Source: an uncultured Prevotellaceae bacterium (GTDB lineage: Bacteria; Bacteroidota; Bacteroidia; Bacteroidales; Bacteroidaceae). Taken from it: 54,209 bases of DNA. Numbering within the stretch: position 1 is the first letter of the stretch; the number at the start of each line of letters is the position of its first letter. The translations under genes and the position numbers were made by a program. The stretch is taken from contig CACZCT010000004.1 of NCBI GenBank assembly GCA_902779745.1, positions 1 through 54,209 on the forward strand, read 5' to 3'. This document shows, one piece after another, positions 16,860-25,932 of this stretch. A model generated the notes under the pieces. That model saw nothing but the letters and a program-made list of their open reading frames with translations, did no database searches and had not been told where the DNA came from.

Positions 16860-18512
16860 TTATACCTTCATCTTCAAAACACAACCTCCCCTAGCATCCA
16901 AGGTCAAACGAACTTCATTATCAGCTTTCAACGTAATTTCCTCTTTCTCCTTCGTCAACAAGTCGGTAGCCGTATAGGTTCCCTCCTTTACTTTCAAATA
17001 TTCAATGGCATGCGCAGGGATGTTTACGTCTATAGCAACAGCATAGTCGTCGAAATTCACAGCCACCAGCAACAGGTCATGTCCTGCCTGACGTAGGAAC
17101 ACATACTGACGCTCCAGTTGTCCGTTCACATACATCAAGTCGAAGAACACCCCTTCCCTGACAGCCTTCTCCTTACGGGCTATCTGCATCGTGCGCTTAT
17201 GGATGTCGAAGAGTTGCTTCTCCTTTGCCGTGAGTTTCTTCTCTGCAGCACGACAGAGCGTGTCAATGCTCCAATAGTCGAATATGGTCGTACGACCGTC
17301 ATTACCACTGAATCCCTCCTTGTCCATGCCTTGCTCTCCGTATTCCTCACCAGCATAGAGCATAAATGGGTTCTGCTGCATCAACAGCGAGGCTATCATG
17401 GCAGGAATACCCTTCACGGCATCAGCTGCAAAGAAATCACTGGCGATACGCTGTTCGTCGTGGTTCTCCAGGAAATAGAGCATGTGGTCGCGGATATCGT
17501 CAGTCTGCTGCCACGCACCACTGATAGCCGATGCAGGAGCATGATGACAGATGACACTGCGCATAGTGTCGTACATCCCCACCTTGTCATACAACCAGTC
17601 GAAGCCGGAGGCTATATAATGACGGTACTCATAGGGATTATATACCTCCCCTATGAACACGATATTCTTGTATTTCTTCTTGACAATCGTCGTGGCATAA
17701 GACCAGAACTCTGCAGGTACCATCTCCGCCATGTCACAGCGGAAAGCATCGATACCCTTCGAAGCCCAGAACAACAGAATGTCCGTCATCTTCTTCCATG
17801 TATCGGGAATAGGCTCGAAGTGTCCGATGCCGCCGGCATAGTAGTCGACACCATAGTTTAACTTCACTGTTTCATACCAGTCGTTCTTACCAGGCGCATT
17901 ATTGAAATGGTCGTTACCTGTTGCCTTAGCAGGCTCCTCAATATACGGTTCTTCCTCTCCATGATAGAGATCGAAGTATGGAACGAGACGCTGACCAGGA
18001 CAATAATAGAAGTTATTGTTAACAGGGTCGAAGCCACAATTTGGATCATCATCCTCACCCAAGTCCTTCACTCCTTGCGGTTTACAGACAGAATGATACT
18101 GGCGCGCTACATGATTCGGCACGAAGTCAATAATCATCTTCAAACCTGCCTCATGTGTACGTTCCACTAGTTGTTCGAGCTCCTGCATACGCTGACTGAC
18201 ATTCACCGCCAAGTCAGGATCTACATCGTAGTAGTCGGCAATGGCGTAAGGAGAGCCTGCCTTTCCCTTCACGACGGCAGAATGCTGACGCGGAATACCA
18301 TAGGTGGTATAGTCTGTCGTAGTAGCATGACGGATGATACCCGTATACCAGATATGACTCACGCCCGTCTGGGCAATGTCCTTCAGCACCTCTGAAGAGA
18401 AGTCTGCCATCTTACCGCAGCCATTCTCCTCAATGGTACCGTTCTCTTGTCTCGTCGTGTTCCTGTTTCCGTAAAGACGGGTGAACACCTGATAGATGAT
18501 GACCTTCTCCAT
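16860..18512 (-). CDS. cytoplasmic GH13 alpha-amylase-family enzyme
   Basis: 550 residues beginning MEKVIIYQVFTRLYGNRNTT, with no signal peptide. The GH13 catalytic triad is readable: nucleophile D260 in FRCDMAEMV, acid/base E289 in FIGEVYNPYEY, and transition-state Asp D352 in FLENHDEQR. The first conserved region is MIIDFVPNHVARQYHS. A C-terminal beta domain follows (from about residue 470). It should act on alpha-1,4 or alpha-1,6 glucans or malto-oligosaccharides inside the cell. It lies 23 bases after fabD on the same strand; the pairing with a fatty-acid gene and an editing gene does not suggest a starch locus. Confidence 0.88.
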   Translation of the reverse strand: MEKVIIYQVFTRLYGNRNTTRQENGTIEENGCGKMADFSSEVLKDIAQTGVSHIWYTGIIRHATTTDYTTYGIPRQHSAVVKGKAGSPYAIADYYDVDPDLAVNVSQRMQELEQLVERTHEAGLKMIIDFVPNHVARQYHSVCKPQGVKDLGEDDDPNCGFDPVNNNFYYCPGQRLVPYFDLYHGEEEPYIEEPAKATGNDHFNNAPGKNDWYETVKLNYGVDYYAGGIGHFEPIPDTWKKMTDILLFWASKGIDAFRCDMAEMVPAEFWSYATTIVKKKYKNIVFIGEVYNPYEYRHYIASGFDWLYDKVGMYDTMRSVICHHAPASAISGAWQQTDDIRDHMLYFLENHDEQRIASDFFAADAVKGIPAMIASLLMQQNPFMLYAGEEYGEQGMDKEGFSGNDGRTTIFDYWSIDTLCRAAEKKLTAKEKQLFDIHKRTMQIARKEKAVREGVFFDLMYVNGQLERQYVFLRQAGHDLLLVAVNFDDYAVAIDVNIPAHAIEYLKVKEGTYTATDLLTKEKEEITLKADNEVRLTLDARGGCVLKMKV

Positions 18513-18535
18513 CTTCCTCCTTCAATTCTTCGATT

Positions 18536-19426
18536 CTATTCAATGCCATGCGCAGGCACTTCCTTATTGATCTTAGCGATCATGCCCTGCAGAGCCTTGC
18601 CAGGTCCGCACTCGGTGAAGTCGTCGGCACCATCGGCAATCATATTCTGTACGATTTGAGTCCAGCGGACAGAACTTGTCAACTGAGCAATCAGGTTAGC
18701 CTTAATCTCTGCGGCATCGGTATGCGGCTTGGCATCCACGTTCTGATAGACAGGACATTTGGGCGTGGCAAACTCTGTCTTCTCGATAGCTGCCTGCAAC
18801 TCATCCTTGGCAGGCTGCATCAACGGAGAGTGGAAAGCACCACCCACCTTCAATGGTAATGCACGCTTAGCACCGGCAGCTTTCAGCTGCTCACAAGCCT
18901 CGTTGATAGCATCGATGTCGCCAGAGATTACAAGCTGACCAGGATTGTTGTAGTTGGCAGGAACACAAACGCCCTTACCCATCTTGCTGACCTCGGCGCA
19001 GATCTCCTCGACTTTCTCGTCGGGCAGACCAATGATGGCAGCCATCGTGGAGGGCTGAGCCTCACAAGCCTTCTGCATCGCCATAGCACGAGCATACACC
19101 AACTTTAAGCCATCCTCGAAACTCAAGGCACCAGCAGCAACCAAGGCAGAGAACTCACCTAGGGAGTGACCTGCTGTCATCTCTGGTTGGAATTTGTCAC
19201 CCATGCAAATCGCAGAGATAACGGAGTGAAGGAATACGGCAGGCTGCGTCACCTTCGTCTGCTTCAGGTCCTCGTCAGTCCCCTCAAACATGATATCAGT
19301 AATACGGTAGCCGAGAATATCGTTGGCTTTCTCAAAAAGTTCCTTTGCTGTAGAATTGTTGTCGTAGAGGTCCTTTCCCATACCTACGAACTGTGCTCCC
19401 TGTCCGGGAAAAACAAATGCTTTCAT
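18536..19426 (-). CDS. fabD: malonyl-CoA:ACP transacylase
   Basis: 296 residues. It transfers malonyl from CoA to acyl carrier protein, feeding fatty-acid elongation. The N-terminus MKAFVFPGQGAQFVGMG is family-standard. The active-site serine is S88 in TAGHSLGEFSALVAAG; the catalytic His lies in VGGAFHSPLM, and the oxyanion Gln in FPGQGAQ. The start at 19426 was chosen over a longer in-frame start (19492), because the -7 box at 19462-19469 lies inside that extension. It is first in a unit with the GH13 and AlaX-like genes. Confidence 0.96.
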   Translation of the reverse strand: MKAFVFPGQGAQFVGMGKDLYDNNSTAKELFEKANDILGYRITDIMFEGTDEDLKQTKVTQPAVFLHSVISAICMGDKFQPEMTAGHSLGEFSALVAAGALSFEDGLKLVYARAMAMQKACEAQPSTMAAIIGLPDEKVEEICAEVSKMGKGVCVPANYNNPGQLVISGDIDAINEACEQLKAAGAKRALPLKVGGAFHSPLMQPAKDELQAAIEKTEFATPKCPVYQNVDAKPHTDAAEIKANLIAQLTSSVRWTQIVQNMIADGADDFTECGPGKALQGMIAKINKEVPAHGIE

Positions 19427-19461
19427 ATCCAATAATTTAATAATGTGTCTAATTTTGTGTG

Positions 19462-19469
19462 CAAAGGTA
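19462..19469 (-). promoter_or_regulatory. -7 promoter box for fabD
   Basis: Minus strand TACCTTTG followed by GCA, 35 bases ahead of the fabD start. It is divergent from the promoter at 19532. Confidence 0.75.
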
Positions 19470-19531
19470 CTGCAAATTGAGCAAAAAACCAAATTTCATG
19501 CAAAACATTTGGTGTTATCATGGATTTTCCC

Positions 19532-19539
19532 TATCTTTG
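19532..19539 (+). promoter_or_regulatory. promoter of the DUF4301 gene
   Basis: TATCTTTG at 19532-19539 with TTTGG at 19508-19512, about 20 bases upstream. Confidence 0.75.
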
Positions 19540-19572
19540 CATGATAGAAACTACTAATAATCTTTTATAATT

Positions 19573-21090
19573 ATGTTATCACAACAAGACCTAAAACAAC
19601 TCGCCCAGAAGGGCATCAGTGAAAAACAGATTGAGTACCAACTTGGACAGTTCAAGACAGGATTTCCTTTCCTGAAGTTAGAGGCAGCCGCCAGTATTGG
19701 ACATGGTATTGTGGCTCCTAATGGGGACGACCGTAAGAAATACGTGGAGGTATGGGAGCAGTACAAGGCTGCTGGCAAGCGCATAGTAAAGTTCGTTCCT
19801 GCCTCAGGTGCTGCCAGTCGTATGTTCAAGGACATGTTTGCCTTTGTGGATGCCGACTATGACGTACCCACTACTGACTTCGAGAAGAGGTATTTCGAAA
19901 ACATTGAGAAGTTTGCCTTCTATGACGAACTGGATGCTGCCTGTCAGAAGAACGAGGGCAAGGGCATCAAGGCACTCATTGCCGAGGGCAACTACAAGGC
20001 TGTGGCTGCCAATATGCTGAAGGCAGAGGGACTGAACTATGGCCAGTTGCCAAAGGGCCTGCTTTTATTCCACAACTATCCTGAAGGACCTCGTACGCCC
20101 ATGGAGGAACATCTCGTAGAAGGAGCACTTTATGCTGCTTCCAATGGTGAGGCACATGTACACTTCACGGTCTCTCATGAGCACATGGAACTCTTCAAGG
20201 CGAAGGTGGCTCAAAGGGCAGACATCTATGCAGAGAAGTATGGTATCAAGTATGACATCACTTTCTCAGAGCAGAAACCATCTACCGATACCATCGCCGC
20301 CAATCCTGACGGTACACCTTTCCGCAATAGCGACGGCTCACTGCTGTTCCGTCCTGGCGGACATGGTGCGTTGATTGAGAATCTCAACGAGATTGCTGCC
20401 GATGTCATCTTCGTGAAGAATATCGACAATGTCGTGCCTGACCGCCTGAAGCCTGAGACAGTAGAGTGGAAACAAATCATCGCTGGCGTACTCGTCACCC
20501 TGCAGCAGAAAGCCTTTGACTACCTGCGTCTGTTGGATACTGGCAAGTACACCCATGAGCAGATAGAGGAGATGATCCGCTTCGTACAACAAGACCTCTG
20601 CTGTCGTAAGGCAGACATCAAGGATTTGGAGGATGCCGAACTGGTCATCTACCTGCGTAATAAACTGAACCGTCCGATGCGTATCTGCGGTGTGGTGAAG
20701 AATGTCGGAGAACCTGGCGGCGGTCCGTTCCTCACCTATAACCAGGACGGCACGGTATCGTTGCAGATTCTGGAGAGTTCACAGATTGATAAGTCTAACA
20801 AGGAATATATGGAGATGTTCACCAAGGGAACTCACTTCAATCCTGTAGACCTTGTCTGCGCTGTCAAAGACTATCAGGGTAATGCTTTCGACCTGCCGAA
20901 GTATGTTGATCCTACTACGGGCTTCATTTCTCAGAAGTCAAAGAGTGGAAAGGAGTTGCAGGCATTGGAATTGCCAGGACTGTGGAATGGTGCCATGAGC
21001 GACTGGAATACTGTTTTCGTAGAGGTTCCGCTTGGCACCTTCAATCCTGTGAAGACTGTCAACGACTTGTTGCGTGAACAACATCAGTAA
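19573..21090 (+). CDS. DUF4301 family protein (nucleotidyltransferase-like)
   Basis: 505 residues, the usual size of the DUF4301 family of Bacteroidota. The function has not been assigned. Visible features suggest a sugar-nucleotide pyrophosphorylase-type fold: VPASGAASRMFKDM resembles the nucleotide-binding Gly-rich loop of UDP-sugar pyrophosphorylases, and FRPGGHGALIENLNEIAADV followed by FVKNIDNVVPD resembles their substrate loop and metal-binding Asp region. It is cytoplasmic (no signal peptide). It is followed 21 bases later by the M3 peptidase gene. A heptamer-type repeat fills the gap. The fold statement is inference from local motifs. Confidence 0.8.
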   Translation: MLSQQDLKQLAQKGISEKQIEYQLGQFKTGFPFLKLEAAASIGHGIVAPNGDDRKKYVEVWEQYKAAGKRIVKFVPASGAASRMFKDMFAFVDADYDVPTTDFEKRYFENIEKFAFYDELDAACQKNEGKGIKALIAEGNYKAVAANMLKAEGLNYGQLPKGLLLFHNYPEGPRTPMEEHLVEGALYAASNGEAHVHFTVSHEHMELFKAKVAQRADIYAEKYGIKYDITFSEQKPSTDTIAANPDGTPFRNSDGSLLFRPGGHGALIENLNEIAADVIFVKNIDNVVPDRLKPETVEWKQIIAGVLVTLQQKAFDYLRLLDTGKYTHEQIEEMIRFVQQDLCCRKADIKDLEDAELVIYLRNKLNRPMRICGVVKNVGEPGGGPFLTYNQDGTVSLQILESSQIDKSNKEYMEMFTKGTHFNPVDLVCAVKDYQGNAFDLPKYVDPTTGFISQKSKSGKELQALELPGLWNGAMSDWNTVFVEVPLGTFNPVKTVNDLLREQHQ

Positions 21091-21111
21091 AAAGTGAAAA
21101 ATGAATAATTG
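21091..21111 (+). repeat. heptamer-period array between DUF4301 and the peptidase gene
   Basis: AAAGTGA, AAAATGA, ATAATTG: three 7-base units filling the gap between the TAA at 21088-21090 and the ATG at 21112. The same words appear on the minus strand of the array at 47918-47952. Confidence 0.55.
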
Positions 21112-23235
21112 ATGAACACAAAAAAAATTATAGCTATCGGAATGATGTCCGTTACGATGCTATCACTTAACTCCTGCCAGCAGAATTCTTATGAGAATCC
21201 TCTGCTGGCAGAGAGTTTTCTGCCCTTTGGTGCTCCAGATTTCAGCAAGATTCAGACATCCGATTACCTGCCTGCTTTCGAGACTACTATCCAGGAGACG
21301 CGTGACAAGATTCAGGCTATCGTAGACAATAAAGAGTCTGCCACCTTTGGGAACACCATCTTGCCTTTCGAGGATAGTGGACGTTCGCTGGCCCGTGTCA
21401 GTAGTGTGTTCTTCGCACTTGTCGAGGCGGATAAATCGCCTGAACTGAGTGAAATAGAGAAAACGGTGCAGCCTTTGCTCACCAACCTGAGTAATGAGAT
21501 CTCGTTCAACAAGCCTTTGTTCGAGCGCATCAAACAAGTGTATGACAAATATCACGATACACTGACGGGCGAAGACAAGAAACTGTTGGAAGAGATATAT
21601 AAGGACTTCGTGCGCAATGGAGCCCTCTTGTCTGACGATAAGATGGCGCGTATGAAAGAGATCAACCTGCGTATTAGCGACCTCCAGCAACAATGGGGAG
21701 ACCTCTTGCAGGAGGCTACTAACGAGGCGATTGTCTGGGTGGACAAGAAGGAAGACCTTGCCGGATTCAGTGATGCAGATATCGCCCAGTGCAAGAAGGA
21801 TGCTGAGAGTCGTGGAGGCAAGGCTCCCTATGCCATTGTCATCATGAACACTACCCAGCAGGCACCGTTGGCAAGTCTTGACAACCGTGACCTACGCAAG
21901 CGTGTCTACGAGGCTTCCATCCATCGTGCCGACGGCACTAATCCGAAGTTCAACACATTCCCTATCGTCTGCGAGATAGCCAAGTTACGTGCGGAGCAGG
22001 CAGAAATCATGGGCTACCCATGCTATGCCGCCTATTCGCTCGACGACACGATGGCGAAGACGACGGATAATGTCAACAACTTCCTGAAACGTCTCATCGG
22101 CGAATACAAGTCGAAAGCTGATACCGAGACGAAGGCTATCGAGGAGTTTGCCCGTAAGACGGAGGGTGCCGACTTCAAACTCGAACCCTACGACCGCTTC
22201 TACTATTCCGCAAAGATGAAGAAGGCGATGCTCGATATCTCTGAAGATGAGGTAAAACCTTATTTCAATGTAGACAGCGTACTCATCAATGGTGTATTCT
22301 ATGCCGCCAATCGTGTCTACGGACTAACGTTCAAGGAGCGTAAGGACATCCCCACATACCACCCAGACATGCGTGTCTTCGAGGTCATCGATAAGGACGG
22401 CAAGTCACTGGCACTCTTCTATGGCGACTACTACCGCCGTGCGTCGAAGCGTGGAGGTGCGTGGATGGACAACTTCCGTGAGCAAAGCCGTCACTGGAAC
22501 CAGAAGCCTGTCGTCTTCAATGTATGTAATAATGCGAAAGCTCCTGACGGAAAGCCTTCGCTGATTACATGGGACGAGGTGACCACGATGTTCCATGAGT
22601 TCGGACATGCCCTGCACAGCATACTCTCCAATTGTGAATACAACAAACTGGCAGGCACCAACGTAGCCCGCGACTTTGTCGAGATGCCCTCGCAGTTCAA
22701 TGAGTCGTTTGCCTCCATTCCTGAGGTTTTTGACCACTATGCACGTCACTATGAGACCAAAGAGCCCATGCCTGCCGAACTGAAAGAACGTATGCTCAAA
22801 AGCATCAACTTCCAGTCGGCATACGCCTTGGGTGAGAATCTGGCTGCTTCCAGCCTTGATATGGCTTGGCATATGTTAGCCGCCAAGGATGTTCCCCCTG
22901 TCGAAAAGGCTAAGGCTTTTGAAGAAGAAGCCCTTCGTCAGTACGACATCCTCGATGCACAGATACCACCTCGCTACATGACCAGTTACTTCAATCACGT
23001 ATGGGGTGGCGGCTATGCGGCAGGCTACTACAGCTATCTGTGGACAGAGGTACTGGCTGTTAACGTAGCCGATACGTTTACCAAGCTGGGAGCCTTAAAA
23101 CCCGAGACAGGTCAGGCTTTCCGCGAAAAAATACTGAGCCGAGGCAACACAGGTGACCTCATGCAGATGTTCACTGACTTCACAGGCATGACCCAACCCG
23201 ATGCCTCCAGTCTCTTGAAGGCTCGCGGACTTTAA
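21112..23235 (+). CDS. dcp: M3-family metallopeptidase lipoprotein (dipeptidyl carboxypeptidase-like)
   Basis: 707 residues. The N-terminus MNTKKIIAIGMMSVTMLSLN followed by SCQQ is a lipoprotein signal with the lipobox Cys, so the enzyme is probably anchored in the periplasm. The zinc motif HEFGH is at residues 495-499 (MFHEFGHALHSIL). The downstream tyrosine-rich segment GGGYAAGYYSYLWTEVLA is the substrate-binding region of M3 peptidases. Length and order fit Dcp (removes C-terminal dipeptides) better than oligopeptidase A, but the two are hard to separate by eye. The ATG at 21112 is preferred over the TTG just before it. It ends at a strong terminator. Confidence 0.9.
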   Translation: MNTKKIIAIGMMSVTMLSLNSCQQNSYENPLLAESFLPFGAPDFSKIQTSDYLPAFETTIQETRDKIQAIVDNKESATFGNTILPFEDSGRSLARVSSVFFALVEADKSPELSEIEKTVQPLLTNLSNEISFNKPLFERIKQVYDKYHDTLTGEDKKLLEEIYKDFVRNGALLSDDKMARMKEINLRISDLQQQWGDLLQEATNEAIVWVDKKEDLAGFSDADIAQCKKDAESRGGKAPYAIVIMNTTQQAPLASLDNRDLRKRVYEASIHRADGTNPKFNTFPIVCEIAKLRAEQAEIMGYPCYAAYSLDDTMAKTTDNVNNFLKRLIGEYKSKADTETKAIEEFARKTEGADFKLEPYDRFYYSAKMKKAMLDISEDEVKPYFNVDSVLINGVFYAANRVYGLTFKERKDIPTYHPDMRVFEVIDKDGKSLALFYGDYYRRASKRGGAWMDNFREQSRHWNQKPVVFNVCNNAKAPDGKPSLITWDEVTTMFHEFGHALHSILSNCEYNKLAGTNVARDFVEMPSQFNESFASIPEVFDHYARHYETKEPMPAELKERMLKSINFQSAYALGENLAASSLDMAWHMLAAKDVPPVEKAKAFEEEALRQYDILDAQIPPRYMTSYFNHVWGGGYAAGYYSYLWTEVLAVNVADTFTKLGALKPETGQAFREKILSRGNTGDLMQMFTDFTGMTQPDASSLLKARGL

Positions 23236-23236
23236 G

Positions 23237-23279
23237 TAAAACAGTCCCTAACTCCGGAAGGGTTTAGGGACTGTTTTTT
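23237..23279. terminator. bidirectional terminator between the peptidase gene and queC
   Basis: AAAACAGTCCCTAA pairs with TTAGGGACTGTTTT around a short loop, followed by T-rich DNA on the plus strand and A-rich DNA upstream. It overlaps the queC stop by a base or two. Confidence 0.9.
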
Positions 23280-23952
23280 ATTTTGAAGATTCTTTACTAC
23301 TAAGATATTTCTCTAAACCCTCACGACGGAGTTTGCAAGCAGGACAATGTCCGCAACCGTCACCAGGAATGTTATTGTAGCAGGTCAGAGTCTGGGTACG
23401 AATCAAATCAAGTACACCTAACTGATCTGCTAATTCCCATGTCTGTGCTTTGTCAATCCACATCAATGGGGTATGAATCACAAACTGCTCATCCATGCCT
23501 AAGTTCAACGACACATTAAGCGACTTGATAAACGCATCACGACAGTCTGGATAACCACTGTAGTCTGTCTGCGAGACACCAGTCACCAGATGATTGATGC
23601 CACACTCACGGGCAAAGACGGCTGCAATGGAAATAAAGAACAGGTTACGTCCTGGTACGAAAGTATTGGGGGGACCGTCGGCAGGTTTCTCCTGATCCAT
23701 CACGATGGAACTGTCTGTGAGTGAGTTGCGTCCCAACTTACCGATAAACGACACATCCATCACATGCCATTTCACGCCAGCTCCCTCTGCTATACGCTTT
23801 GCCACATTGACCTCCTCTGCGTGTTTCTGACCATATATAAATGTCAAAGCTTCCACATGAGCGAAATGCTTCAGTGCCCAAAACAGACACGTTGTACTAT
23901 CCTGTCCACCACTATATACAATTAGTGCGGTCTCCTTGTTCATTGGTTTCAT
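23278..23952 (-). CDS. queC: 7-cyano-7-deazaguanine synthase
   Basis: 224 residues. It makes preQ0 from 7-carboxy-7-deazaguanine with ATP and ammonia, in the queuosine tRNA-modification pathway. The ATP-pyrophosphatase loop [10 protein letters not shown] is near the N-terminus. The C-terminal zinc site is [20 protein letters not shown] (four cysteines). [18 protein letters not shown] is the conserved substrate region. It follows the queuosine-precursor transporter by seven bases, so both are under the preQ1 riboswitch at 24636. queD and queE are not in the window. Confidence 0.96.
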   Translation of the reverse strand: MKPMNKETALIVYSGGQDSTTCLFWALKHFAHVEALTFIYGQKHAEEVNVAKRIAEGAGVKWHVMDVSFIGKLGRNSLTDSSIVMDQEKPADGPPNTFVPGRNLFFISIAAVFARECGINHLVTGVSQTDYSGYPDCRDAFIKSLNVSLNLGMDEQFVIHTPLMWIDKAQTWELADQLGVLDLIRTQTLTCYNNIPGDGCGHCPACKLRREGLEKYLSSKESSK

Positions 23953-23959
23953 AGCCTAC

Positions 23960-24631
23960 TTATATAATATTATATTTAACATTTTCATCATATACATCCA
24001 CACCCTCAGTGCGTTTCAGCCATTTTACAAAACGGATGGTCACAGGCAATATCACTATTTCAACAAGAGTTTTGACAATAACCTGTGACCCCATCATCAA
24101 TATGAGGTTTTCTGTGGGAACGATACCTCCCAAGGCTATCGGGAAAAATATCAGAGAGTCTGTCACCTCACCCACAACCGTCGAAGCAATGGCACGGAAA
24201 GAGAATCTTTGTCCTTTGTCGCGAATCTTCATGCGACTCATCACATAGGCATTCATCAGGGAACCCACTACGAATGCTGCGAAAGAAGCTAATGCTACTC
24301 GTGGAGCAAGTCCGAATAATGCATGGAACCCTTCTTGATTAGTCCAATAAGGTGCCCCGGGAATCATATCGGCCAACCATGCTATCAGCACGAAGGCGAA
24401 ATTCATTACAAAGCCTGTCCAAATAACTAACTTCGCACGACGATAACCCCAAACTTCTGTGATACAGTCGTTGACGACATAAGAGATGGGAAACACCAAT
24501 ACACCCGATGTCAGATTCAATGGTCCGAACTGAATCTGTTTTGTTGCTAAAAGGTTTGCCAATATCAGGCAAACGCAAAATGTGACAGCAAGCAACATGA
24601 ACGTCACACTCACTTGTTCATTTTTTCTCAT
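23960..24631 (-). CDS. yhhQ: queuosine precursor transporter (YhhQ / DUF165 family)
   Basis: 223-residue integral membrane protein with about six helices. It belongs to the family that imports preQ0/preQ1 or queuine. Family signatures: ANLLATKQIQFGPLNLTSG, FPISYVVNDCITEVWGYRRA, and the C-terminal STVVGEVTDSLIFFPIALGG. The start MRKNEQVSVTFML at 24631 is preferred over a longer in-frame start (24661), since the longer one would lie inside the riboswitch aptamer. Linkage to queC and to the riboswitch strongly supports the function. Confidence 0.92.
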   Translation of the reverse strand: MRKNEQVSVTFMLLAVTFCVCLILANLLATKQIQFGPLNLTSGVLVFPISYVVNDCITEVWGYRRAKLVIWTGFVMNFAFVLIAWLADMIPGAPYWTNQEGFHALFGLAPRVALASFAAFVVGSLMNAYVMSRMKIRDKGQRFSFRAIASTVVGEVTDSLIFFPIALGGIVPTENLILMMGSQVIVKTLVEIVILPVTIRFVKWLKRTEGVDVYDENVKYNII

Positions 24632-24635
24632 TGTT

Positions 24636-24670
24636 CTTGTTTTGTTAAAGGGGGTTATCAAGTACCCCTG
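24636..24670 (-). promoter_or_regulatory. preQ1-I riboswitch
   Basis: Minus strand reads CAGGGGTACTTGATAACCCC followed by CTTTAACAAAACAAG. P1 is AGGGG/CCCCT. Loop bases CTTG can pair with the terminal CAAG to make the H-type pseudoknot. The A-rich TTAACAAAACAAG segment is the hallmark of preQ1-I aptamers, very like the one from Thermoanaerobacter. The pseudoknot ends four bases before the transporter start codon, so control is most likely at translation initiation. Only ten bases separate it from the stop of the upstream mltF-like gene. Confidence 0.92.
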
Positions 24671-24680
24671 TGTATATTAT

Positions 24681-25820
24681 TTATATCTTATACTTCTTTT
24701 TCTCATGAGTGGCACGCTGTGGAGTACCCGACATGCCACCTATACTTGGTGACTTCACGCCACGATAGCCGTTCCACCGCTGCATAATCTTATCAACATA
24801 GCCGGCAGTCTCGGAGCCACGCATATAACCGTATTTCACAATAGGGTCGTTATAATATTCTGGCTGGGCAAGTAACAAGATGTAATGACTGACATCTGCC
24901 CAACGCTGTGGGTCGCGTCCGTTCTTCTTCGCCAATGCCATCGCGTCACGGACATGATTAGCACCACCGTTATAGGCAGCAAGAATGAACTTGATGCGCT
25001 CCTGTTGGTTACGGATATCAGAGAACGAACGATCGAGTTCACCGATGAGTTTGGCAGCAGCGGCAATACTTTTCTCAGGATTAAACATATCTGAACGCGC
25101 CAATCCCAAGTGGTCTGCTGTTGTCGGCATAATCTGCATGAGTCCACAGGCACCTGCCCACGAACGAGCCTGTGGGTCGAAAGTCGACTCCTGATAACAC
25201 TGTGCCGCCATCAAACGCCAGTCCCAGCGAATACTACGACAATGTTGTTGGAACAGAGCATCATAATGAGAGATAACTCCCCCCTTGGCATTCAGCATCG
25301 GTGCATAGACACGACGCTTTACGGAACGGGAAGATAACAGATAGTCTTCCTCTTTCTTTACCTCGTCAAGCAACTGCGGACTATACCACTCCTGAAGAGC
25401 TTTCTTTAACTGCGGTTTATCCTCTCCTATCTCCCATGCCAAGTGCTTCACGTTCGGTCGGTTGTGAAACAGAATGATGTCGGCATCTCCATCATGAAGG
25501 CGACGTACCATCTCGACTGAATCACGACATACCTCCACACGCAGACTGACTCCAATCTTGTTCGTAAAACGCTGACATAGCATATATTCCGTACCAAGAT
25601 GTTTTCCCCGATAGTCATAATACGTCTCAGGACCAGTCATGGCAAGGGCTATCAGTTCACCGTTACTGACAATTTGCTCCAAGTCGAAAACAGACGGACC
25701 TGTATCTGTACTCTTCTCCTCATCGTCCCATGGAGTCAACGGCTGTTCTTGCTTCTGAGAACAAGAAGTCAGCAACAGAAGAAACGTTATTAGATGAATA
25801 TATATGCTCTTTTGCGTCAA
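24681..25820 (-). CDS. mltF: MltF-like membrane-bound lytic murein transglycosylase
   Basis: 379 residues. The signal SIYIHLITFLLLLTSC ends in a lipobox Cys, so it is a lipoprotein. Residues about 45-200 resemble a periplasmic solute-binding (SBP_bac_3) regulatory domain. Residues about 215-340 form the SLT/lysozyme-like catalytic domain, with the catalytic Glu in AAQCYQESTFDPQARSWAGA and the conserved GLMQIMPTTA and AYNGGANHVRDA. It cleaves peptidoglycan glycan strands to 1,6-anhydro ends. No ATG exists in frame near the -7 box at 25840, so the start is taken as TTG (25818-25820). The preQ1 riboswitch follows directly. Confidence 0.88.
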   Translation of the reverse strand: MTQKSIYIHLITFLLLLTSCSQKQEQPLTPWDDEEKSTDTGPSVFDLEQIVSNGELIALAMTGPETYYDYRGKHLGTEYMLCQRFTNKIGVSLRVEVCRDSVEMVRRLHDGDADIILFHNRPNVKHLAWEIGEDKPQLKKALQEWYSPQLLDEVKKEEDYLLSSRSVKRRVYAPMLNAKGGVISHYDALFQQHCRSIRWDWRLMAAQCYQESTFDPQARSWAGACGLMQIMPTTADHLGLARSDMFNPEKSIAAAAKLIGELDRSFSDIRNQQERIKFILAAYNGGANHVRDAMALAKKNGRDPQRWADVSHYILLLAQPEYYNDPIVKYGYMRGSETAGYVDKIMQRWNGYRGVKSPSIGGMSGTPQRATHEKKKYKI

Positions 25821-25839
25821 TTTCTTTGGATTTTGGGTG

Positions 25840-25847
25840 CAAAGGTA
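25840..25847 (-). promoter_or_regulatory. -7 promoter box for mltF
   Basis: Minus strand TACCTTTG followed by GCA, 19 bases ahead of the TTG start. It is divergent from the hisG promoter. Confidence 0.75.
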
Positions 25848-25901
25848 CGATTAAGCGCGCACAAAACAAAACATTTTCTTGGAAATAAGACTAAAAATAC
25901 G

Positions 25902-25909
25902 TACCTTTG
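25902..25909 (+). promoter_or_regulatory. promoter of the his operon
   Basis: TACCTTTG at 25902-25909 with TTGG at 25879-25882, a 20-base spacer. The leader is only about 20 bases, too short for a his-type leader-peptide attenuator. Confidence 0.8.
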
Positions 25910-25932
25910 CAGACTAAATTAGTAAATAAGGT

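Noticed and set aside
17118..17861. 247-codon open frame on the plus strand
   Set aside because: It is antisense to the GH13 gene, whose frame has clear catalytic motifs; the plus-strand translation has no family features. The same applies to long antisense frames at 35853-36533, 42087-42956, 43926-44582 and 50181-51077.
25910..25932. Histidine leader-peptide attenuator
   Set aside because: The leader is about 20 bases, with no His codon run or terminator/antiterminator pair.
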